From IMG/VR virus record IMGVR_UViG_3300049846_001037, positions 124,001 through 188,000 of that record: DNA of 64,000 bases; one strand, given 5' to 3'. This DNA comes from a virus. The notes under the pieces are model-generated. The model saw only the letters and a program-made list of their open reading frames with translations, was not told the origin of the DNA and made no database searches. This document shows, one piece after another, positions 17,094 to 26,197 of the stretch. Every line of letters begins with the position of its first letter. Position 1 is the stretch's first letter. A program made the position numbers and the translations under genes.

Positions 17094-18318
17094 TGTACAC
17101 TCCTCCCTTTGTCTTCTTAATTATATCATCGCCAAGCCTCAGGAACTCATCTTGATCTTGAATATTTTTAACTTTAGCATAATGACGCAGGGCTTCGAAT
17201 GCGTCCATGCTCTCTTTGAAACCAGCTATATCTTTTACGTCCTTCTCACGCTTGACGGAAGGGATGGTAGTGCCGTGAATGTGATAACAAGTTTCGTCTA
17301 GGAATTTTGTTATCACATCGTCCTTATAAGAGCCTGCATTCTTTGGTGACAAAGTAATGGAAACCCTTACAATTGCATCCTTGATCTCGTCCAACCTCTC
17401 CCTCATGAAACCCATAATATCCGAGGTCGGGTCCACAGAATCGCTGAGGTCATACTTGATGTCTGCAAACTTACGAGCATCCACCTTGATAAACTTGTGG
17501 ATAACCTTACTAGTTACTGACACCTCAACAAAGCCCTTGTCCTCAGTGGCCTCATTGAAGTCCACCCTGTTGTTTGAGCCGCAGTAGACAATGAGTGGCT
17601 TCTCTGACAAGACCTGATATCTATGCAGATGACCCATTGCAACATAAAGATAGTCCTTGCCTTCAAAGACGGACTTATCTACTACTGGTTCTGCCATCCT
17701 GTCAAAGTTGACCTGCTCTCCGCCCATCGTTGCGTTGTTGATGGAAAAGTGTCCAGCGAAGACAATGGGAGCATTCTTGTCTCTGGTCTCATAGACATCA
17801 TTGATTGTTTGGACCATGTATTGCTCGACTTCCTTTACATTCTCTAACCTCAACAGGCTTCTGATGGGATAGGGCATTGTCTGAACCTGCACCTTCTGTC
17901 CCTTAATGTTGAGGCTGACTATCTCTGGCTTAGAAGACAGAACAAAGCTATCACTCTTGATCTTTGCCGACCTCTGTAGGAAGTTGATGATCCTGTCAAC
18001 AGCCATGATAGAGTAAGACCTTCTATCTGACATGAAGACATCGTGGTTTCCCAGCACCACAACGGTAGGTATCTCGTTCTCGATGAGTTTCAGAATGCCC
18101 TCAGAGAAGGCATCCAGTTCATCTGGTCCTGGGTTCTTTGTCCTAAAGATGTCGCCTGGTATCAGACAGAAGTCCATCTTGTTGCTTACGATATAGTCAA
18201 TGGACTGCTGGAAGGTCTTCACGAAGTCTAGGAACCTTGCATTGGCTCCACCCTTCTCGACCTTTCCCTGATACATACCAATGTGGATGTCGGCTATATG
18301 AGCAAACTTGAAATTCAA
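17080..18318 (-). CDS. sbcD: SbcD/Mre11-type nuclease (T4 gp47-like)
   Basis: Metal-dependent phosphoesterase that works with SbcC on DNA ends. The motifs are in order: HIADIHIG (residues 7-14), IPGDIF (about 54-59), VVLGNHDV (about 87-94), FAGHFS (about 189) and AMGHLHRYQ (about 224). All residues needed for the two-metal site are present. Length 412 aa is normal. Overlaps the primase-type gene by 4 bases. Confidence 0.92.
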   Translation of the reverse strand: MNFKFAHIADIHIGMYQGKVEKGGANARFLDFVKTFQQSIDYIVSNKMDFCLIPGDIFRTKNPGPDELDAFSEGILKLIENEIPTVVVLGNHDVFMSDRRSYSIMAVDRIINFLQRSAKIKSDSFVLSSKPEIVSLNIKGQKVQVQTMPYPIRSLLRLENVKEVEQYMVQTINDVYETRDKNAPIVFAGHFSINNATMGGEQVNFDRMAEPVVDKSVFEGKDYLYVAMGHLHRYQVLSEKPLIVYCGSNNRVDFNEATEDKGFVEVSVTSKVIHKFIKVDARKFADIKYDLSDSVDPTSDIMGFMRERLDEIKDAIVRVSITLSPKNAGSYKDDVITKFLDETCYHIHGTTIPSVKREKDVKDIAGFKESMDAFEALRHYAKVKNIQDQDEFLRLGDDIIKKTKGGVYNAMS

Positions 18319-18863
18319 ACCTTGGCCCTCTTCATTATTTGAGTTGCGAAGATATCAATCTCTTTAACGTCTGTATTGTCAGGGTTATTGAAGAACATGT
18401 TCATGTCCTTGAGACAGTCATCTACAACATGATCGTGTCCAGGGTGTTTCTTGAGCCAATCCCTGAGGTAGACCCTTAATTCGAAGTCTATCTCGTCACT
18501 GTGTCTTACTGGGTCAATCCTCGGCTTGCTTATGTTCTTGAGGATGGTATCAACGGCAAACTTGCTGCTGGTAACGTCAATATCGTCCTTGAACCTATCC
18601 AAGATTTCCTGTCTATCAAGACCCTCTTCGCCCATCATGAACTCAACGACTGAGCCAGATTGGTCACAACCAAAGCAATGGAACCTGTTTGTTCCAACAT
18701 ATATCTTGAACGAGCCAGTCTTCTCGTTATGGAATGGGCACCTCATTCCATAGCGGTCATCGGTCTCTTTCTTGGGGTTAAAACCATAGCTCTCTATGAC
18801 ATCAACAATCGAAAAACTCTTATTGATGAAGTCTTGCAGAGCCTTGATTTGCTCCTTATTCAT
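18315..18863 (-). CDS. DnaG-type primase zinc-binding domain protein, catalytic part absent
   Basis: Start chosen at MNKEQIKALQDF (18863), overlapping the helicase stop by 8 bases; the longer ATG at 18926 would lie inside the helicase gene. Residues about 10-75 match the primase CHC2 zinc domain: CPFHNEKTGSFKIY...FHCFGCDQSGSVVEF (Cys, His, Cys, Cys). No Toprim or RNA-polymerase core follows; the protein ends at 182 aa. The catalytic part may be encoded elsewhere or the protein may only bind the template or the helicase. Confidence 0.82.
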   Translation of the reverse strand: MNKEQIKALQDFINKSFSIVDVIESYGFNPKKETDDRYGMRCPFHNEKTGSFKIYVGTNRFHCFGCDQSGSVVEFMMGEEGLDRQEILDRFKDDIDVTSSKFAVDTILKNISKPRIDPVRHSDEIDFELRVYLRDWLKKHPGHDHVVDDCLKDMNMFFNNPDNTDVKEIDIFATQIMKRAKV

Positions 18864-20235
18864 CAATGATGCTCTCTGAGTTGGTCTTGTCTTCGGTGTC
18901 TTGAACCAAGGCTTTGGTAAAGTCAATGGCCATAGACCAAGTAATACCAGCCGAAGTCCTACGAGCCTTGATTAGCTTTATGTTCATTAGATTGAACTCT
19001 GGCAGAGACCTGATATACATGGCGAAGTCTGGTTTCTCAGCCGCCACCTTTGATCTGCCGAAGTCAGTAACGGAGATGTCCTCGAACTTCTTGTCAAAGG
19101 TCTCGGTCTTGGCTTGGTGGGTGCTGATAACAACAACGCCTCTGTTATCGTAGGTCTGAGCAAAGTCCTTGAACTCCATGATGATCTGAGCAACCTTGAG
19201 ATTGTCCTTGTCCTCAACACTCGGATAGTAAGGAGAGATATGCTCCAATGAGTCGATGACTATGACATCTGGGATGAAGTCATGCTTCAACTTCAAGTCC
19301 TCAATGTAACTCTCGACGGTGTTAACGTTGTCTGAGGTCTTGAGGAACTTGGTGATGATCCTATTTGGACGCCTCTTGGTCTCTTCCACGAAGGCATCTA
19401 AAGCAGCCCTGTCTGCATCATTGAGATATTCCCTACCATTCATGATGGAGCTGTAGTCTACGTTTGTGGCACGGGAGTAGATACGCTCATCGAACTCTGA
19501 CGGCTGCATTTCGCAGGTCAACAGCAAGACGTTGGCTTTGTCTTTCCATAGGTTGTAGACGATGTTTGTCAACACCATCGACTTACCCTGGTTGATGTTG
19601 CCAAGAATCATGAGAACATCGCCGTACCTCAGACCCTTGGTGTCATTGTCAAATCTGCGATGACCTATCTTGAATCGCTTCTCGTTTGAAATGTCCTTGG
19701 ACTTGATATGCTCGATGTTTTCCTTGGACTGAGAGGTGGTGAAGCTATACTCGCCCTCGTCGTCAGAACTTATGGCATCGCTTATCTTCATGAACTGCTT
19801 GCCGAAGTTATTGATGTCTTTGGCAAGATCAGCCACCTTAGATATCTTGCTTCGGTCTATGGCAGTGTATTTGTTGAGGTTGTCGGTAAAGCTGGACTGC
19901 ATCCAGGCCATACGCAGATTGTCAACCAGAGCATTGAACTCGTTCTCGGTTGGCTTGTCCTCGGCCTCACCCACCTGCTTGATGACCTTGAACCTGATGA
20001 AGAGCTTTGCACCCATTGGGTTGCCCTGATTCTGCTCATATATCATCCTCATGCTCGGCACTTCCTTGTGGAGCATGTACCAATCAAAGTATTCTTTGAT
20101 GATATGTGTGGCAACCTCGTCTTCCGTGAAAAGCTTCATGAAAGACTTATTCGACAAAGCCTTCTTCAAGCATTTCTCACTTACCGTCATCAGGTAAATG
20201 ACCTTATTTTGGACCTCTTCCATCCCTAGCATCAT
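18856..20235 (-). CDS. Replicative DNA helicase, DnaB-like
   Basis: RecA-fold motor that unwinds the fork. The N-terminal half (to about 160) is helical. Walker A is GNINQGKS (about 211-218), followed by LLLTCEMQPSEFDERI typical of DnaB, Walker B VIVIDSLEHI, then VVVISTHQ and a late KARRT arginine-finger-like stretch. Length, 459 aa, fits. A good AAGGTGG precedes the ATG, which overlaps the loader's stop (CAATGATG). It is followed by the primase-type gene and preceded by a loader gene. Confidence 0.87.
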   Translation of the reverse strand: MMLGMEEVQNKVIYLMTVSEKCLKKALSNKSFMKLFTEDEVATHIIKEYFDWYMLHKEVPSMRMIYEQNQGNPMGAKLFIRFKVIKQVGEAEDKPTENEFNALVDNLRMAWMQSSFTDNLNKYTAIDRSKISKVADLAKDINNFGKQFMKISDAISSDDEGEYSFTTSQSKENIEHIKSKDISNEKRFKIGHRRFDNDTKGLRYGDVLMILGNINQGKSMVLTNIVYNLWKDKANVLLLTCEMQPSEFDERIYSRATNVDYSSIMNGREYLNDADRAALDAFVEETKRRPNRIITKFLKTSDNVNTVESYIEDLKLKHDFIPDVIVIDSLEHISPYYPSVEDKDNLKVAQIIMEFKDFAQTYDNRGVVVISTHQAKTETFDKKFEDISVTDFGRSKVAAEKPDFAMYIRSLPEFNLMNIKLIKARRTSAGITWSMAIDFTKALVQDTEDKTNSESIIDE

Positions 20236-21005
20236 TGTCCCACCTTGTTTCTGAAATCGTCATCAAAGACATTTGTGAAATGCCAATTCTTGCTGCTCAT
20301 AATAGACAGCACACTTAGACCATAGCGGGTCTTTATCTCGTTCTTAACCTCTGGCTTTTCCCAGGGGCGGTTATTGATCGAGTCATAAAGGTTGGCAAGC
20401 AAGATGACTGGCTTACCACCACGCTTCTTCAATACATGTATCTCCAACAGTCTGCGGGCAGAATCCTTGTCTATCTCTGCCATCTCAGACTCTTTGCCGA
20501 GTTCGTCTAGGACAAGAATATCTACGGTTGAGAAAAGCTTGTCGTAATACTCCTTCACCTCATCTGCCTTGTAGCCCTTCTTCGAAAAGGCTTCGCAGAT
20601 GATGGGGAAGAACTCATAGTGAACTGTGAACTTGTTTTTGACTGCTGCTTTTAGGATTTCAATGGATAGCATGGTCTTGCCGGTACCGTTGGGACCATAC
20701 ATGAGGAGGTTGTGTCCCTCGTTGACGAAACGATGAATGTCCTGAGTGATGCCATGTATCTTCTTCTTGATAATGGCTTTCTCTTCATCGGTCTCTTTGA
20801 AGGAATCAAGCGTGAGGTCGTAGTATTCTCTTGGGATGTTTGCTGCATCCAAGTTGGTGTACAGCATCATCTTCTTAAGACACTCGCATTGCACGGCGTC
20901 TTTCTCTACTTGGCCATCCTTCCACTCCCTTTCTGGGCTGAAAAGAAAACCCTTACCTTTACAGACCTTGCACTGTTCTCTCAGATACGTGAATTTGTTT
21001 TTCAT
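20232..21005 (-). CDS. DnaC/IstB-type helicase loader with N-terminal zinc motif
   Basis: AAA+ ATPase that probably loads the helicase encoded next. An N-terminal zinc motif CKVCKGKG...CECL (residues 13-43) is followed by Walker A MYGPNGTGKT (about 104-113), Walker B ILVLDELGK and VILLANLYD as sensor 1. At 257 aa it is the usual size for DnaC-like loaders; the zinc knuckle is also seen in DnaC relatives. Confidence 0.88.
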   Translation of the reverse strand: MKNKFTYLREQCKVCKGKGFLFSPEREWKDGQVEKDAVQCECLKKMMLYTNLDAANIPREYYDLTLDSFKETDEEKAIIKKKIHGITQDIHRFVNEGHNLLMYGPNGTGKTMLSIEILKAAVKNKFTVHYEFFPIICEAFSKKGYKADEVKEYYDKLFSTVDILVLDELGKESEMAEIDKDSARRLLEIHVLKKRGGKPVILLANLYDSINNRPWEKPEVKNEIKTRYGLSVLSIMSSKNWHFTNVFDDDFRNKVGQ

Positions 21006-21897
21006 TTAACCCTTCCAAGAATTTATCCAATATTGCCCCGCTGTAGGTTTCCTTGATCTTTGCTACAGCCTCATCTCTTCCCATTCCCTGTTTCTCTACA
21101 TAGTAACGATACAGTGACTCTATCTTTCCAAGCTTTTGTTGTTCCGAAAAAACTACTGGCTTGGCGATGGGTGAGTTGACAGGTATTCCACTAAACAAGG
21201 CTCTATGGGCGCTGTTCCTCTGGTTGCCATAGAACTTCATACTTGAGACATCTGCGAACCTATTGTGCTGGTGAGCCCTCTTGATGATGTGCTCGAACAT
21301 CTTCTTGGTCTGTTCGGCAGTATCGCCAGTCCTCTGCATAATCTTCTTGAGAGCAGAGGCTTCTACGACCAAGTTGTAAGATGAGTAGTTGCCACCAAAA
21401 GTCTGGTTCAATATCTTGTAGTAGTAAAAGACAAGCGATGGAGCCGTTTCCTTTGTTGGTTCGCCTTCCTCAAAGTTAAATGGCTTTGACTCAGAACTCC
21501 TGCGGATTGCCTTGACCCTCTGTTCTTCTGAGGCGTTGATAGCCTCAAGCAGATGCGGTCTGTTGTCTGCAGGAATCAAACCAGCCGAAATGCACTTGTC
21601 GGCAAGTTCTATCATCTCTTCTTTCTTTAGGTCTTTGGGAAAGAGAAACGATACGCCATCCTTCCTCTTCTTGCGTTCTATCAGATTGCAAATAGCCAAA
21701 GCATTGATCTCTTCATGTACGACCTTTGCTGGCAGCTTGGTTATGCTTATTAGGTTCTCTAGCGGGACAGACTTGCTATCTCCGCTGGCTATCCTCATTA
21801 AAAAAAGCTGATAGTGGATGCCGAAGGCTGCAAGCGAGAGAAATGGCCCGTAGTTGTAGGTCATTTGCTCTATGTATCTATGTGACTTATCACTCAT
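20959..21897 (-). CDS. Putative replication initiator or DnaD-like winged-helix protein
   Basis: 312 aa. The N-terminal 110 residues show a winged-helix pattern (SVPLENLISITKLPAKVVHEEINALAICNLIERK). A central helical part around FGGNYSSYNLVVEASALKKIM follows, and the C-terminal helices end ILDKFLEGLNEK. It overlaps the loader gene by 47 bases. The position directly before loader and helicase suggests a role in origin recognition or loader recruitment. The family assignment is from pattern only. Confidence 0.6.
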   Translation of the reverse strand: MSDKSHRYIEQMTYNYGPFLSLAAFGIHYQLFLMRIASGDSKSVPLENLISITKLPAKVVHEEINALAICNLIERKKRKDGVSFLFPKDLKKEEMIELADKCISAGLIPADNRPHLLEAINASEEQRVKAIRRSSESKPFNFEEGEPTKETAPSLVFYYYKILNQTFGGNYSSYNLVVEASALKKIMQRTGDTAEQTKKMFEHIIKRAHQHNRFADVSSMKFYGNQRNSAHRALFSGIPVNSPIAKPVVFSEQQKLGKIESLYRYYVEKQGMGRDEAVAKIKETYSGAILDKFLEGLNEKQIHVSERTVQGL

Positions 21898-23711
21898 AGT
21901 AGGTCTTTGATGTTTTTGTGGTTAAGAACCAGTCTCTCAACCTGATCCTCAGCAAGTCCGTCAATCACCCTGTCGAAGAGTTTCTGCTTTCTAGTGTTAG
22001 CAGCCAGAACTCTTTCCTCGACAGTATCCCTACAAATCAGGTTAAGGACAAATATCTTTTCACGCTCTTGACCGATTCTCTCAATACGACTAATTCTCTG
22101 CTCATTGGTGGCAGGGTTGAACGAGAGATCGTAGTTGATTATAACCCCAGCCTTCTGCAAATTCAAACCAGCCTTGCCTGCATCTGTCGATAAAAACAGC
22201 TTGACCTGCTCTTCTTCATCGTTGAATTTTGCCATTAGCTTCTTGCGGGTATCACACAACTTGTCATCTTTATAGTAGGGACAATTGATACAAACAGCCT
22301 TCTTCTTCTCGTCATCTAAAAGTATATCTAATTTTCTTTGCTCTAAGTTCTTGTTTTTCTTGAGGACATCACGCTCTATCTCTCTCTCATACTTGCAGTC
22401 ATTCTTGACCTGTCCATGCAAGTGTACGCTCTTCAACCCAATGTTCTGGGCAATGATGTCTCCCATTCTCTTGTATTGGGTAAAGATAACAATCTTCTCT
22501 TCTGGCGGGAAACCTTTGATGATATTTTTCAGTTCATCAAACTTAGAAGAAGTTATCTTTTGCCTTTCTATCACAAGATTGAGGGCATCGCAGACTTCCC
22601 TCAAATAAGTCATCTGCGCCATGGCATGTATCTTCTTTATCTTGCCAGTCTCCATGTCCTCAAGAATGCCGCTCTTGATCTCCTCATACTTATCACGCTC
22701 TTCTTTGGTGAGTTCTATGTAGAAGTGATTGGTGACTCTCTCTGGAAGATCGTCAAGGACATCACGCTTCTTTCTTCTGAACATGACAAACGAGAGTTTC
22801 TTGTTAAGTTCATCTAGGTTCCTGAACTTGCCTGGCACAATCTGCTTGTATTGGTTGACTTGGCAGTAGCGGTATTTGAAGGTAGTCTCGTCCACGCCAA
22901 AGATCTTGGGATTGATGAACTTCATGATGGTGAACAAATCCATTACATCGTTCTCAATGGGTGTTCCCGTCAAACCGACTCTATGGGCGCAATTCAACTG
23001 CTCCATAGCCTTGAAGGTTTCGGTCTTGTAGTTCTTGATTCGCTGTATCTCATCGCATATCACGATGTCCCAAGCAGTCTTCTTTAGTTCCTCAATGTCC
23101 CTATACACCAAGTCATAGTTCATGATGGTGAAGTTGGTCTGGCGGCCGTACTTAGCAAGGCGGTCTGGACCTGATGGGATAATCGTGTAGGAGTAGTCCG
23201 TAAAACGAGCCAACTGAATCGCCCACTCATACTTGAGGGACGCTGGGGCAACCACAAGAATCCTCAGATCCTTTGGTGATTTGCGTATGTTCTGAGAAGC
23301 ATGTGAAATGGATGTGATGGTCTTACCAAGACCCATGTCCATGCCGAGTAAGCCGTTGCCGATGACATCAAGAAACTTAGAGCCCACCTTCTGAAAAGGA
23401 TAGAGCTTCACATCAGGCTTTAGCCCAATGATCTGGTATTCAAGGTCTTTGTTTTCGGCAAGTTCTTTGGTTTTTTTGTATTCGTTGATTACGGAGACGT
23501 ACTTCTGTCGGGCAGGCTCGGTCATGACTGCTTCGAGCCCGTTTTCTTTGAGGATTTTCTTGAGGATGAAAAGGTCTAAAACAGGAAAGATCCAGACCTT
23601 CTCTTTGCGAAGATAAGTTCTAGAGGGTAGTTGTTGAGCTAATGCTGATATTGAATCGGAATACTCAAAGACGAACTTTAAGTTTTCCTCATCATACAAA
23701 TCGATAACCAT
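21894..23711 (-). CDS. SNF2-family DNA helicase/translocase with cysteine insertion
   Basis: Both RecA lobes are present: LYPFQKVGSKFL (Q motif), GLLGMDMGLGKT (Walker A, about 124-135), VICDEIQRIKN (DExx box), LTGTPIEN (motif III), then FTQYKRMGDII, LSTDAGKAGLNLQKA (motif V) and QRISRIERIGQ (motif VI). Between motifs IV and V lies an extra segment with CINCPYYKDDKLC, which could hold zinc or iron-sulfur. 605 aa. Such proteins act in replication restart or branch migration in phages, as UvsW does in T4. It overlaps the putative initiator gene by 4 bases. Confidence 0.9.
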   Translation of the reverse strand: MVIDLYDEENLKFVFEYSDSISALAQQLPSRTYLRKEKVWIFPVLDLFILKKILKENGLEAVMTEPARQKYVSVINEYKKTKELAENKDLEYQIIGLKPDVKLYPFQKVGSKFLDVIGNGLLGMDMGLGKTITSISHASQNIRKSPKDLRILVVAPASLKYEWAIQLARFTDYSYTIIPSGPDRLAKYGRQTNFTIMNYDLVYRDIEELKKTAWDIVICDEIQRIKNYKTETFKAMEQLNCAHRVGLTGTPIENDVMDLFTIMKFINPKIFGVDETTFKYRYCQVNQYKQIVPGKFRNLDELNKKLSFVMFRRKKRDVLDDLPERVTNHFYIELTKEERDKYEEIKSGILEDMETGKIKKIHAMAQMTYLREVCDALNLVIERQKITSSKFDELKNIIKGFPPEEKIVIFTQYKRMGDIIAQNIGLKSVHLHGQVKNDCKYEREIERDVLKKNKNLEQRKLDILLDDEKKKAVCINCPYYKDDKLCDTRKKLMAKFNDEEEQVKLFLSTDAGKAGLNLQKAGVIINYDLSFNPATNEQRISRIERIGQEREKIFVLNLICRDTVEERVLAANTRKQKLFDRVIDGLAEDQVERLVLNHKNIKDLL

Positions 23712-23969
23712 TTATAGAAACCTGTATGGCCCCTTTAAACTAGCCCCTGAATTTCTCTTGTCAGGGTTATTGTTGACAGATCCTTTGTAGGATGGCGCAG
23801 TCTTACTTGGTTGACCGTGGTCCGTCTTCAAGTCATTCCATTCATTGAAGACCCCACATCCACATCTTGGACAATTCACATATGGCTTTTGACCAATCAC
23901 GAAATTCGGAAAGGTTACATCCAGTCCACAGTTGTTACAGAGGATTGTGTTTGACTTGTCGCCCTTCAT
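23712..23969 (-). CDS. Zinc-ribbon protein, 85 aa
   Basis: CNNC (residues 11-14) and CPRC (34-37) with a following CGC form a zinc ribbon of the small rubredoxin-like type. The C-terminal half is polar and probably disordered. Its start overlaps the Roadblock-like gene's stop by 4 bases and it ends right before the SNF2 helicase start, so it may be expressed and act with it. Confidence 0.75.
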   Translation of the reverse strand: MKGDKSNTILCNNCGLDVTFPNFVIGQKPYVNCPRCGCGVFNEWNDLKTDHGQPSKTAPSYKGSVNNNPDKRNSGASLKGPYRFL

Positions 23970-24289
23970 GATATGAACACTCTCCCAAACCTATTGATTT
24001 CCATTTTAGCACGTCCAACATTACCATCAAGGCTGAGGCATAGACCAAAAAAGCCATCTTCCATCAGCTTGCATATGACTATGACATCCTTGAAGTAGCA
24101 TATCATCTCATTGAGGTCTTGCAGATGCTTGAACGAAGACACGCAATTCGCTGCGAACAACTCGCTATCTATCTTTGAAGATCTCTTCCCGCTTCTATAA
24201 ATCATGATGCCATCGTAGCCGCAAAAGAATGCTTCTTGGGCTCCGTCTACGTCCAAAACAATTTTTTCAAGTTTTTCTTGGCTTGTCAT
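23966..24289 (-). CDS. Roadblock/LC7-like small protein
   Basis: Start chosen at MTSQEKLEKIV (24289); the first 16 codons of the longer frame from 24337 lie inside the upstream gene. The 107-aa product reads like the Roadblock/LC7 (MglB-like) fold: VDGAQEAFFCGYDGIMIYRSG, then SELFAANCVSSFKHL, VIVICKLMEDGFFGLCLSLDG and a final NVGRAKMEINRF helix. Such proteins regulate small GTPases or scaffold motors in bacteria and archaea. A phage copy is unusual; no Ras-like GTPase is visible in the window. The call rests on sequence pattern only. Confidence 0.55.
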   Translation of the reverse strand: MTSQEKLEKIVLDVDGAQEAFFCGYDGIMIYRSGKRSSKIDSELFAANCVSSFKHLQDLNEMICYFKDVIVICKLMEDGFFGLCLSLDGNVGRAKMEINRFGRVFIS

Positions 24290-24749
24290 GTTCTTCCCAC
24301 GGGTAAACCACCCACTCTTTTGCCTGAAGGTCGCCAATGTGGTAGGTTGGCTTATGGGTAGAGTGAGAGTCTAGGTGTAGACATGCCGTGTCTACGTTTT
24401 TGATGTCATTATCGACCTTGACGGCGGCCTTGATAGCAGCCTTGATCGTTTCACCACTTCTAATGACATTATCCACAAATAGAACTTTGTGGTGTGGCTT
24501 AATGAAACCTATTTGAGATATGTAGAGATCGCTCTCTGTTCTGCCTAACTTAGATCTAGTCTTCTTATCGTAGTTGAGGACCGAAACAACACCGTGCTTG
24601 GCTGATAGCATCTCGGAGAGAATGACACCTGGAATACAGCCGCCCCTATTTATGCTTACTACCCACTCATATTTTTTGTCGCCTATCTTCTCTCTTAATT
24701 GCTTTGTAAGACTATCAATATCCGCCCAAGTTAGGTGTTTCTCCTGCAT
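24267..24749 (-). CDS. Phosphoribosyltransferase
   Basis: 160 aa. The PRPP loop VLFVDNVIRSGETIKAA (about residues 90-106) and VVSINRGGCIPGVILSEML near residue 30 define a type I phosphoribosyltransferase of the xanthine/hypoxanthine group. It would salvage a purine base to a nucleotide. The exact base cannot be told. It overlaps deoC upstream by 35 bases, and the Roadblock-like gene downstream by 23. Confidence 0.85.
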   Translation of the reverse strand: MQEKHLTWADIDSLTKQLREKIGDKKYEWVVSINRGGCIPGVILSEMLSAKHGVVSVLNYDKKTRSKLGRTESDLYISQIGFIKPHHKVLFVDNVIRSGETIKAAIKAAVKVDNDIKNVDTACLHLDSHSTHKPTYHIGDLQAKEWVVYPWEEHDKPRKT

Positions 24750-25401
24750 TAGTTGAAGCCCCTTTGATGATATTTATGGAACTAGAAGTTCCAAGTCTAT
24801 TAGCACCGGCGTCTACTAACTGTTTTGCAAATTCATATGTTTTGATACCACCCGAAGCCTTAATCAAAATGCGGTCTCCGACATGGTTCTTGATCTTGAG
24901 AATGTCTTCTGCTGTTACATTGCGTGGACCATATCCAGTACACGTCTTGATGAAATCTATCTTGTGCCTAATGAGAAGGTCTGCAATCTTGAATAGTTCA
25001 ATGTCTGTGAGGTAGCCAACTTCAACAATGTACTTGATGGTGTTGCCGGTTTCACCCCTGATAGCCTTTATCTCCTGCTCAACATTTGCCCAAGCCCCAC
25101 TCTTGATGGCTGAGATGTTTGCCACAACGTCAAACTCATCTACGAAGACATCGTAGATAGAAACGACTTCTGTTTTTGCGTTGAATGAGAGATTGCCGTG
25201 TGGAAAGTCAACGACAGTGGCTATCTTGACTTCGGTATCATACTGGTCCAAAAAGTTTCTAGCAAATCCGACCCAATAAGGAGTTACACAAACTGAGTAG
25301 AACTTGTTATCAATTGCTTCTTGGCACAAAGCCTTAATATCATTAGTTGTTGCGTCTGGCTTTAGAAAAGTATGATCAATGAGGGAGTTTATGGTAGACA
25401 T
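24715..25401 (-). CDS. deoC: Deoxyribose-phosphate aldolase
   Basis: Splits deoxyribose 5-phosphate to glyceraldehyde 3-phosphate and acetaldehyde. Seen: IDHTFLKPDATTNDI at the N-terminus, the Schiff-base Lys in FIKTCTGYG (about residue 151), and ILIKASGGIKT with the second active-site Lys. 228 aa is normal. The TATAAT of its promoter ends only 5 bases before the ATG, and no clear ribosome site is visible, so the mRNA may be leaderless. Together with the phosphoribosyltransferase it suggests recycling of host nucleotides. Confidence 0.9.
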   Translation of the reverse strand: MSTINSLIDHTFLKPDATTNDIKALCQEAIDNKFYSVCVTPYWVGFARNFLDQYDTEVKIATVVDFPHGNLSFNAKTEVVSIYDVFVDEFDVVANISAIKSGAWANVEQEIKAIRGETGNTIKYIVEVGYLTDIELFKIADLLIRHKIDFIKTCTGYGPRNVTAEDILKIKNHVGDRILIKASGGIKTYEFAKQLVDAGANRLGTSSSINIIKGASTNAGETPNLGGY

Positions 25402-25406
25402 GCCCT

Positions 25407-25435
25407 ATTATACTTGTTTTCTATAAAGTTCTCAA
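25407..25435 (-). promoter_or_regulatory. Promoter of deoC, box directly before the start codon
   Basis: Minus strand: TTGAGA, 17 bases, TATAAT, with the class-two TTTATAGAAAACAAG spacer. The TATAAT ends 5 bases before the ATG at 25401. Confidence 0.72.
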
Positions 25436-25437
25436 AA

Positions 25438-25472
25438 GCAAAATCCCATGACTTTTACATCATGGGATCCTG
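25438..25472 (-). terminator. Rho-independent terminator after 25488-26177
   Basis: Minus-strand stem GGATCCCATGA pairing with TCATGGGATTTT, followed by TTTTGCTTTT. It is directly followed by the deoC promoter. Confidence 0.75.
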
Positions 25473-25487
25473 CTTTTGATTTTTACC

Positions 25488-26177
25488 TTACGCTGCTGTG
25501 CCGTTCTGGGTTGGCATTACTGGATGTGGACCAGGCTGAATCTCGGCATCGCTTCTATCTTGGATTGAAGATGTTGGAAGACCAAATGGGCCAGAGAAAG
25601 CAGCGCCATTCTGCCAGTGATCTTCTGGAGCATTGGCCTCGGCGGTGTCAACAAGATTCTGATTGATGGTCTTGTCGTCAACTGAACCAGTGACTCTTGA
25701 AGTCTCAACACCCTTCTGGCTAATAGTTACATCTGCAGCCATAGTAGCGCTTACAGTCCTGACGGCACCAGGCAAATTGACGGGAAGTTCTACGTCAACC
25801 TGGGATCTGGTCAAGTTGCTGTAGTATCCGTTAGCTGGTGAGCTAACTGCTGCAGATGTCGTCTGAGCAACCTTCTCTCCATTAACATCAGCAGAAGAAT
25901 CATCTTGAATCGACTGTGGGTTAGTGGATGAGGTTGTAACAGCCTTGCTGGATCCAGTAGAGGCATCCTTAATCGTAGCAGACGGGCTGACGGCGGCATT
26001 CGAGAAGCTTTGTACGCCTCTGTCAACAACGCCACCAAGCGAATTGTTTACAAATCCGCCTAGTCCGTTAATGTTCGAGTTTGAGCCTTGAGCAGTTCCA
26101 ATGTTCTGAACGACGCCAATGGAAGCAAGTTGTCCTCTTGAAACTGGGGCTGTGATTTCTGGTTGGGTTCTGGCCAT
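25488..26177 (-). CDS. Low-complexity Ser/Ala/Asn-rich protein, 229 aa
   Basis: Not recognised. Rich in Ser, Thr, Asn, Gly, Val and Ala throughout, no Cys, few charged residues and no clear domain or membrane segment. Such composition occurs in virion decoration or tail-associated proteins, but nothing here proves that. GGAGG precedes the start. It has its own promoter region (26198-26274) and its own terminator, so it is a single-gene unit and may be made in large amounts. Confidence 0.72.
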   Translation of the reverse strand: MARTQPEITAPVSRGQLASIGVVQNIGTAQGSNSNINGLGGFVNNSLGGVVDRGVQSFSNAAVSPSATIKDASTGSSKAVTTSSTNPQSIQDDSSADVNGEKVAQTTSAAVSSPANGYYSNLTRSQVDVELPVNLPGAVRTVSATMAADVTISQKGVETSRVTGSVDDKTINQNLVDTAEANAPEDHWQNGAAFSGPFGLPTSSIQDRSDAEIQPGPHPVMPTQNGTAA

Positions 26178-26197
26178 TTTTTCCTCCGATGGCTGAA

